A DNA stretch of 19,852 nt from Granulosicoccus sp964435305. GTDB taxonomy: Bacteria > Pseudomonadota > Gammaproteobacteria > Granulosicoccales > Granulosicoccaceae. The stretch is taken from NCBI GenBank assembly GCA_964435305.1, contig CAYSZH010000080.1, positions 1-19,852 on the forward strand, written 5' to 3'. This document shows positions 14,833 through 19,852 of this stretch, one piece after another (the stretch's first letter is position 1; every line of letters begins with the position of its first letter). The notes under the pieces were generated by a model. It saw only the letters and a program-made list of their open reading frames with translations, was not told the origin of the DNA and ran no database searches. Both the position numbers and the translations under genes were made by a program.

Positions 14833-15567
14833 TTACAGCTGATCTACCGTTCTTGGATAAACCGATTGAAAACCTTCGGCGTATTGTGCAGGGCGCCCGC
14901 CGGATTGGCCTCCAGAATTTCGTCTAAAGTGATTGCCTCTGTTTTGAGCAACGTTGGTGTAGTAGTCCCAAAGGTGTTCCTGACCTTCCATGCATTCAAT
15001 CGCTGCACGCTTTTGCTCCCAGACGTCGCTTATATCAAGGAACACATCTGGCTTCCATCCCATTTGTTCGGTTTGATGCGGTTCAAACAAATACAACTGC
15101 GGTGCACCCAGGACTTTTTCTTCCGGGTTATGGCCCCAGGCTTGTGCAATCATTCTGCATTCCATCGCCACTTTGGTGGCATAGGAATGATCGGTGTTGT
15201 ATGGGTCGTAGTGAGAGTGGCTCAGCATGAATTGTGGTTGCACTGCTCTAATGACATCGACCAGGCGGAATTTTGCATCTCGATCCATATCAAGCGGATA
15301 ATCCCCAAGATCAAAAAACTGTATGTCCTGTGCCTTTAAGGCGGCAGCCGCATTTTCAGCTTCTCTTCGGCGTTCTTTTTTTACCGTTTCCAGTGTCATG
15401 CCAGCTTTTTTCCACAGCTTGGCCGATTCGCCGCGTTCGCCATAGGACAAACACACCACGGTGACTTCAAAACCTTGTTTGGCATGCAAGGCTATGGCAC
15501 CGCCGCAGCGCCATACAAAATCAGCCGAGTGTGCTGATATTACAAGAGCAGTTTTTTTATCAGACAT
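14833..15567 (-). CDS. galB: 4-oxalomesaconate hydratase (GalB, PIG-L/LmbE fold)
   Basis: Adds water to the tautomer of 4-oxalomesaconate to give 4-carboxy-4-hydroxy-2-oxoadipate. A 244-residue zinc-dependent PIG-L-family protein. The N-terminal metal site reads S-A-H13-S-A-D16-FVWRCGG, with SAD in place of the usual PDD as in GalB. The downstream segment SHSHYDPYNTDHSYA carries the remaining histidines. This is the gallate-pathway type of hydratase, not the amidohydrolase LigJ that does the same step in Sphingobium. AAGGAAA lies 7 bp before the ATG. It sits 24 bp after the ligC stop and 66 bp before the aldolase gene. Confidence 0.93.
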   Translation of the reverse strand: MSDKKTALVISAHSADFVWRCGGAIALHAKQGFEVTVVCLSYGERGESAKLWKKAGMTLETVKKERRREAENAAAALKAQDIQFFDLGDYPLDMDRDAKFRLVDVIRAVQPQFMLSHSHYDPYNTDHSYATKVAMECRMIAQAWGHNPEEKVLGAPQLYLFEPHQTEQMGWKPDVFLDISDVWEQKRAAIECMEGQEHLWDYYTNVAQNRGNHFRRNSGGQSGGRPAQYAEGFQSVYPRTVDQL

Positions 15568-15591
15568 GGAATTGTTTCCTTGTTTTTTAAA

Positions 15592-16548
15592 CTAGACCTT
15601 AAGAACACCCATTTGATCTTCGAGTAACTGCATGACTTTCATAGCAGCCAGGCCCTGAGCAAAACTGGAATTCGGTTCTCTACCTTCTTGTATGGCAGAA
15701 ATAAATTCACGGTCAATCAACTCGATGCCGTTATTAGACACTGCCACTTTTGATAAGTCGACGGGGTTGTCTTTGCCATCAAAAAGATCATCGTATCGCG
15801 CCAGATAGGTCCCACTGTCACCGATGTATCGGAAGAAGGAACCAAAAGGTCCGTCATTGTTGAATGAGAGAGACAGGGTGCATAACTTTCCTGAAGGTGT
15901 TTTTAGTCCAATGGTCATGTCCATTGCAATGCCAAGTTCAGGATGGGCCGGCCCCTGTAAGCCCATTACTTCACTTGGAATTTCCCCGGTTTGATATAAA
16001 AATAAATCGATGGTGTGGCAGGCGTGATGCCAGAGTAGGTGATCTGTCCAACTACGGGGTTCGCCTTTTGCATTGGTGTTAGTGCGCCTAAAAAAGTACG
16101 TTTGTGCATCCATTTGTTGAATGTTGAATTCGCCTGCGTCTATTTTATTTTTAATCCATTGGTGGGATGGATTAAAACGACGAACATGGCCGACCATACC
16201 GACAACGCCCGTTTCTTTTTGCGCGGCATTCATGGCTTGCGCATCGCTTAAGCTATCCGCCATGGGGATTTCTGCAAAGGTATGCTTGCCAGCTTGCATA
16301 GCAGCAATCGACTGATCGCAATGCATTTGCGTAGGTGTAGAAAGAATCACAGCATCAAGGTCTTGATTTAAAAACTCTTCGTAGCTGTTGCAGGCTTTGG
16401 GTATTTTTCGTTCCGATGCGAGAGCTGCAATTTTATCTTTATTAGGACCGAAGATAGCGGTAACTTGTGCATCGTCTATGTTGCTCAGGGCATCAAGGTG
16501 TTTTAGTCCAAATGCACCGTACGCACCGGCTACTCCAATTTTTACCAT
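15592..16548 (-). CDS. ligC: 4-carboxy-2-hydroxymuconate-6-semialdehyde dehydrogenase (LigC)
   Basis: Oxidises the product of protocatechuate 4,5-cleavage, via its cyclic hemiacetal, to 2-pyrone-4,6-dicarboxylate using NAD(P)+. The 318-residue protein has a Gfo/Idh/MocA Rossmann fold (VGVAG-like IGVAGAYGAFGLKHLDAL at the start) and the conserved AEIPMADS. LigC-specific blocks are MVGHVRRFNPSHQWI, QQMDAQTYFFRR, GEPRSWTDHLLWHHACHTIDLF and LSLSFNNDGPFGSFFRYI, close to those of the Sphingobium enzyme (315 aa). I start at the ATG at 16548-16546, which has GGAG upstream and gives the standard N-terminus; the frame is open for 22 more codons but without support. It is the first gene of the minus-strand unit, divergent from the GntR regulator. 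Confidence 0.94.
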   Translation of the reverse strand: MVKIGVAGAYGAFGLKHLDALSNIDDAQVTAIFGPNKDKIAALASERKIPKACNSYEEFLNQDLDAVILSTPTQMHCDQSIAAMQAGKHTFAEIPMADSLSDAQAMNAAQKETGVVGMVGHVRRFNPSHQWIKNKIDAGEFNIQQMDAQTYFFRRTNTNAKGEPRSWTDHLLWHHACHTIDLFLYQTGEIPSEVMGLQGPAHPELGIAMDMTIGLKTPSGKLCTLSLSFNNDGPFGSFFRYIGDSGTYLARYDDLFDGKDNPVDLSKVAVSNNGIELIDREFISAIQEGREPNSSFAQGLAAMKVMQLLEDQMGVLKV

Positions 16549-16640
16549 GTTAGCGATTCTCCAGTATATAAGTGGCCTACAGCCGAAATTGAACCGGGTA
16601 CCTGGTAGAAGCAATGTTTTTCTTCTACATTGTTATTGAG

Positions 16641-16651
16641 TGCGCCGCGCA
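16641..16651. other. Short perfect palindrome in the ligC upstream region
   Basis: TGCGC-c-GCGCA is a GC-rich 11-bp dyad about 92 bp upstream of the ligC ATG, in otherwise mixed sequence. It could be a leader hairpin or a protein site; nothing else supports a role. Confidence 0.25.
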
Positions 16652-16747
16652 TGATATACCACATCACTCACACTGAACCTTGCGCTGTTTCTTTTCGGCT
16701 AAAGGGTGTAGTTGCCTTTTTAAGTAAATCAGGAGTTCTATCCTGAA

Positions 16748-16816
16748 TTGTATGCAAAAATATAAATAATTAGTTATTTATGATTGCAATTTACCCTAAT
16801 TGCATGCAAAAGTATA
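16748..16816. promoter_or_regulatory. Pair of TTGYATGCAA operators between the ligC and gntR units
   Basis: TTGTATGCAA (16748-16757) and TTGCATGCAA (16800-16809; perfectly palindromic) are extended by a matching tail, giving 15 identities over 17 bp (16748-16764 and 16800-16816). Their starts are 52 bp apart, close to five helical turns. TTG-N4-CAA-type palindromes suit FCD-type GntR repressors. The second site ends 4 bp before the gntR ATG, so a bound dimer would block gntR-pobA transcription or translation. The first could act on the divergent ligC promoter, and both together could form a loop. Confidence 0.7.
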
Positions 16817-16819
16817 GAC

Positions 16820-17521
16820 ATGGGAAATCTTCAATGGAAATCAGTGTTGTATCAACTGCGCAGTCAGATTGTCTCTGGCGAATTAACCGGTGGTACAAAG
16901 CTACGGGCAAGTCACCTGGCCGAGCAAATGAAGGCGTCACGCACCCCAATTAGTGAAGCCTTAATCAAGCTGGAAGGTGAAGGTTTAGTGGTGCGCGACA
17001 AATCCGGCTTTACGGTTAGAAGCTTTGCCTTGAGCGAGGTTTACGATGCCATCGATTTGCGCGGTCTGTTGGAGGGTGCAGCCGTTCAAAGAGCCGCTGA
17101 ACGTGGCATTGACGAGGCACAACTTAAGCGGCTCAATAATCTTCTGGGCGAATTGGATAGAGTGATTACTGAGGGCCTTGTGGAGGAGTACGACCAACTG
17201 AATTTCGACTTCCATAAAAGTGTTACAGATTTATCTGGAAGCGAAATCCTGGTTGCCGAAGTGCAACGCTCCTATCGTCTTCCATTTGCGGGGCCATCAG
17301 CCTTTCCTACCAGATTAAACGACTCAGCGCGCTTTCAAGCTTCTCTGGTAATTGGACAACATCATCATCAACAAGTCGTTGCGGCCATAGCCGATGGCGC
17401 TGGTAGTCGGGCGTTCTCTCTGATGGTTGAGCATGCAAAGTTGGCTCACGAGAATGTATCCGTAGCTGTGAAGGCACACGTCGCAGCACCGCAACTCGCT
17501 TTGGTGAGGGAAGAACACTGA
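16820..17521 (+). CDS. GntR-family (FadR/FCD subfamily) regulator of the 4-hydroxybenzoate/protocatechuate cluster
   Basis: A 233-residue regulator. The N-terminal winged helix (about 5-70) has LRSQIVSGELTGGTKLRASHLAEQMKASRTPISEALIKLEGEGLV. The FCD domain (about 78-215) is helical, with the metal/ligand histidines in FDFHKSV, QHHHQQVV and MVEHAKLAHE. FCD regulators typically release DNA on binding a pathway metabolite; the inducer here is probably 4-hydroxybenzoate, protocatechuate or PDC, which is inference from position. The ATG at 16820 gives the usual short N-terminal arm. It has no good ribosome-binding site and lies just after an operator-like palindrome. Its TGA overlaps the apparent CTG start of pobA. 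Confidence 0.88.
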   Translation: MGNLQWKSVLYQLRSQIVSGELTGGTKLRASHLAEQMKASRTPISEALIKLEGEGLVVRDKSGFTVRSFALSEVYDAIDLRGLLEGAAVQRAAERGIDEAQLKRLNNLLGELDRVITEGLVEEYDQLNFDFHKSVTDLSGSEILVAEVQRSYRLPFAGPSAFPTRLNDSARFQASLVIGQHHHQQVVAAIADGAGSRAFSLMVEHAKLAHENVSVAVKAHVAAPQLALVREEH

Positions 17522-18693
17522 ATACCGAACACTGTGACGTACTCATTGTTGGAGCCGGACCATCAGGCTTGCTGCTTTCACAGTTACTGCATCTTGACGG
17601 TGTCAGTTCTGTCATCGTCGAACGTACGAGCAGGGAGCGTGTGTTATCTCGAATTCGGGCGGGTGTACTTGAACGAGGCACGGTCACAGCGATGCACGAT
17701 GCCGGGTGTGAAGTGCGATTGAATGCTGAACGTATCGATCATGATTATGTTTCCTTAGGGTTTGATGGCGACCGTTTAGAAATACCGGTTAAAGATATCA
17801 CCGGTCATAACGTAACGGTTTATGGTCAAACAGAGATTACAAAAGATCTGATTGAAGCTTGTGAAGCCCGTGGGCAGAAAATCTATTGGAATTGCCCGGA
17901 TACTGAACTGTCCGGATTACAAAGCAGCTCTCCTCATGCTCGATTTACTAGCTCAGATGGAGATGCTGTTGAAATTAGTGCAAAACTCATTGCTGGCTGT
18001 GACGGATTTCATGGCATTTGTAGGCGTTCAATACCATCTGAGCAACTCAGTGTTTTCGAACGGGTATACCCGTTTGGCTGGCTAGGCGTATTGGTTGATC
18101 AACCGCCGGTCTCACATAATGTATTGTACGCAAACCACTCGGAAGGTTTTGCATTAGCATCAATGCGCTCTCTCAGTCGCTCCAGGTACTACGTGCAAAC
18201 CGCACCCGATGAAACGGTTGATGACTGGCCTATTGAGCGCTTCTGGAGCGAATTAAAAAATCGCTTGGGCGCATTAGGGCAAGAGGTTCTTACTGGCGAG
18301 CCTTTAGAGATGTCGATCGCACCGCTTCGCTCTTATGTATCGGAGAAAATGCGCTACGGGCGTCTTTTTCTGGCAGGGGACGCTGCGCACATTGTGCCGC
18401 CAACCGGTGCGAAAGGTTTGAACCTGGCAATCGCAGATGTTCGACGCTTAGCGCGCTCAATCATAAGCTGGAAAAAAGGCGACGAATCAGATCTTGAAAA
18501 GTACAATCGTGATGCACTCTCGCGCGTTTGGAAGATCGAGCGCTTTAGTTGGTATCTCACTAACCTTACGCACCAGTTTCCAGATCACAGTGCGTTCGAG
18601 AAAAGAATGCAACGAGCTGAGTTCGACTACATCGTGTCCTCCACAGCAGCACAAACAACAATAGCTGAAAATTACGTAGGGCTCGATTTTTAA
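17518..18693 (+). CDS. pobA: 4-hydroxybenzoate 3-monooxygenase (PobA), apparent CTG start
   Basis: Flavoprotein that hydroxylates 4-hydroxybenzoate to protocatechuate with NADPH and O2. Counted from the CTG at 17518 it has 391 residues, against 394 in Pseudomonas. It shows the FAD site G12-A-G-P-S-G17, the RIRAGVLERG segment, the TVYGQTE strand, the IAGCDGFHG motif, the substrate region LYANH and FALASMRSLSRSRYYVQ, the GDAAHIVPPTGAKGLNLA FAD motif and the C-terminal IAENYVGL. No ATG, GTG or TTG exists in frame between the upstream stop and a TTG at 17569, which lies inside the FAD motif and would destroy it. The CTG overlaps the gntR stop (CTGA), follows GAGGGAAG, and gives exactly the expected N-terminus. 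A sequencing error that hides a start is the alternative. Confidence 0.93.
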   Translation: MNTEHCDVLIVGAGPSGLLLSQLLHLDGVSSVIVERTSRERVLSRIRAGVLERGTVTAMHDAGCEVRLNAERIDHDYVSLGFDGDRLEIPVKDITGHNVTVYGQTEITKDLIEACEARGQKIYWNCPDTELSGLQSSSPHARFTSSDGDAVEISAKLIAGCDGFHGICRRSIPSEQLSVFERVYPFGWLGVLVDQPPVSHNVLYANHSEGFALASMRSLSRSRYYVQTAPDETVDDWPIERFWSELKNRLGALGQEVLTGEPLEMSIAPLRSYVSEKMRYGRLFLAGDAAHIVPPTGAKGLNLAIADVRRLARSIISWKKGDESDLEKYNRDALSRVWKIERFSWYLTNLTHQFPDHSAFEKRMQRAEFDYIVSSTAAQTTIAENYVGLDF

Positions 18694-18717
18694 TAAACCC
18701 ACGAGGAGAATATTTTA

Positions 18718-19758
18718 ATGATAAAACGACGCACAATTTGCAGACTGATTGCTGCAAGTGCTCTGGCACTGATGTGTAGCTCACAAGTCGCGGCACAAGA
18801 CGTGACGCTGCGATTCCAACATTTCATTTCACCCAAAGGCGCAGTCCCCTCTGGCTTCATGGCACCATGGGCCGAAAAAGTCATGGCTGAAAGTGGTGGA
18901 CGTATAAAAATCGAGCTTTATCCGGGAATGCAGTTGGGTGGGAGCCCGCCAGCGTTGTACGACCAAATTCGTGATGGTGTGATCGATGGTGGTTGGGCAC
19001 TTCCTGCTTATACACCAGGTCGTTTTCCTGAGGCCGAAGCGTTTGAATTACCGTTTCTAACAGGCACCAATGCTGAGGCTGCATCACGTGCCGCCTGGGA
19101 ATTTGCTGAAAAATACTTGATGGAACGAATGGGCGATGTGCATGTACTTGCAGTGCACGTGCACGGGCCAGGAGTTATTCACAAGAAAGGTGAACCGATA
19201 AAATCAGCGGAAGATTTTAAAGGATTGAAATTGCGTGGCCCATCCCGACAAGCCAATAAGCTTTTACAATCGCTCGGTGCAACACCCGTTGGCATGCCAG
19301 TGCCGGCATTTCCAGAAAACTTATCGAAAGGTGTTGTGGATGGTGGCGTAATACCTTGGGAAATTGTCGTGCCTTTAAAGGTGCATGAGCTTGCGGATAG
19401 CCATACGGTTATTGGCGGCGATAATGCCATGTACAACACCTTCTTTATCTGGGGTATGAATAAGCAAAGCTATGCAAAATTGCCTGATGATTTAAAAGCC
19501 ATCATCGATGCCAATTCGGGTATAGAAACATCGGCCTGGGCTGGACGCGCCATGGATGAAGGTGATGTTAGATCACTTGATATTGTTAATGGCACGGACA
19601 ACATGGTGCACACCCTCAGTGACGAAGCCACAAACGCTATTAAAACGGTTGGTGCAAAGGTGGTTGCAGAGTGGATTGAAGAGATGAAGTCGAAAGGTTT
19701 ACCTGGTCAGGCTATGTATGATGATGCGGTTGAGATGATGTCAAAGTACGCCAAGTAA
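18718..19758 (+). CDS. dctP: TRAP transporter solute-binding protein (DctP family)
   Basis: Periplasmic binding protein of a tripartite ATP-independent (TRAP) uptake system. A 346-residue protein with a Sec signal peptide: RRTICR, a hydrophobic core, then cleavage probably after VAA at residue 26. The mature part has the family pattern LRFQHFISPKG, the PGMQLGGSPPALYDQIRDGVIDG block, and KLRGPSRQANKLLQSLGATPVGMPVP, in which the Arg of KLRGP is the conserved carboxylate-binding residue. AGGAGA lies 8 bp before the ATG and the gene starts 24 bp after pobA, so it is in the same unit. Uptake of 4-hydroxybenzoate or another aromatic acid is inferred from this position. DctQ and DctM should follow beyond the window. 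Confidence 0.92.
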   Translation: MIKRRTICRLIAASALALMCSSQVAAQDVTLRFQHFISPKGAVPSGFMAPWAEKVMAESGGRIKIELYPGMQLGGSPPALYDQIRDGVIDGGWALPAYTPGRFPEAEAFELPFLTGTNAEAASRAAWEFAEKYLMERMGDVHVLAVHVHGPGVIHKKGEPIKSAEDFKGLKLRGPSRQANKLLQSLGATPVGMPVPAFPENLSKGVVDGGVIPWEIVVPLKVHELADSHTVIGGDNAMYNTFFIWGMNKQSYAKLPDDLKAIIDANSGIETSAWAGRAMDEGDVRSLDIVNGTDNMVHTLSDEATNAIKTVGAKVVAEWIEEMKSKGLPGQAMYDDAVEMMSKYAK

Positions 19759-19772
19759 TTTCTTCGAAACTG

Positions 19773-19788
19773 CCCCAGTATGCTGGGG
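19773..19788 (+). terminator. GC-rich hairpin just after dctP
   Basis: CCCCAG-tatg-CTGGGG is a perfect 6-bp stem with a four-base loop, beginning 14 bp after the dctP stop. It is followed by a purine/AT sequence without a T run. It is better read as a partial terminator or mRNA 3'-end stabiliser that favours binding-protein expression over the membrane subunits than as a strong terminator. Confidence 0.5.
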
Positions 19789-19837
19789 ATGGAAATATCT
19801 GATACTGTAGTGTCACCCTACAACTTGAGAGATTCAC

Positions 19838-19852
19838 ATGGATGTGAATACC
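19838..19852 (+). CDS. Possible start of the next gene (expected TRAP membrane subunit), cut by the window end
   Basis: An ATG at 19838, with a GAGAG-like site about 8 bp upstream, opens a frame that reads MDVNT before the sequence ends. Five codons cannot identify a protein. The expectation of a DctQ small permease comes only from usual TRAP gene order, and the start itself is a guess. Confidence 0.3.

Noticed and set aside
16549..16614. Extended N-terminus of LigC
   Set aside because: The ATG at 16548 has GGAG upstream and starts directly at the Rossmann strand like known LigC. The extension has no conserved content.

Overview
The window looks like chromosome of a Gram-negative, probably marine gammaproteobacterium of moderate GC content. 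The reasons are an E. coli-like LexA (about 200 aa, same autocleavage and catalytic positions) with an SOS box and a linked imuA, two lipoproteins with lipoboxes, a TRAP-type uptake protein, and an aromatic-acid breakdown cluster. No rRNA, tRNA, insertion sequence, phage gene or CRISPR array was seen.

Region 1 (1-1000, minus strand): lexA followed by the start of imuA, a mutagenesis/translesion-synthesis cassette behind one SOS box. The imuA fragment runs off the window through a 12-bp tandem repeat coding for (SDKH)n. Region 2 (1186-4602): a cysteine-containing ArsR-type regulator divergent from a NIPSNAP-family protein, a gap with a possible decayed reading frame, a LysE/RhtB exporter, a cluster of GGTA-N3-TACC dyads, and a lipoprotein serine hydrolase of the beta-lactamase/S12 type. 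Region 3 (4886-7201): an orphan OmpR-type DNA-binding protein whose receiver domain lacks the phosphorylation residues, then a GcvA-like LysR regulator divergent from a protein with two DUF1127 units. Region 4 (7684-10842): a compact operon of a carboxymuconolactone-decarboxylase/AhpD-like protein, a glutathione S-transferase, a class V aminotransferase and an AlkD-like DNA glycosylase. It converges on, and overlaps by 4 bp, a secreted spondin-domain lipoprotein on the other strand.

Region 5 (12166-19852) is the clearest system: two divergent transcription units for 4-hydroxybenzoate/protocatechuate catabolism by the 4,5-cleavage (meta) route. The minus-strand unit reads ligC, galB, ligK/galC, galD, ligI. 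This covers every step from 4-carboxy-2-hydroxymuconate semialdehyde to pyruvate and oxaloacetate. The plus-strand unit reads a GntR/FCD regulator, pobA (4-hydroxybenzoate to protocatechuate) and a TRAP solute-binding protein, and continues past the window end. The ring-cleavage enzyme LigAB is not here and is the expected missing piece. Two near-identical TTGYATGCAA sites lie between the units and are the probable GntR operators. pobA has no ATG, GTG or TTG start at the right place and seems to start at a CTG that overlaps the gntR stop codon.

I do not see a wholly new biological system. The best leads are the non-canonical start of pobA, the operator pair, the LigC-with-GalB pathway composition, the GGTA/TACC operator cluster, the in-frame repeat in imuA and the phosphorylation-incompetent response regulator.
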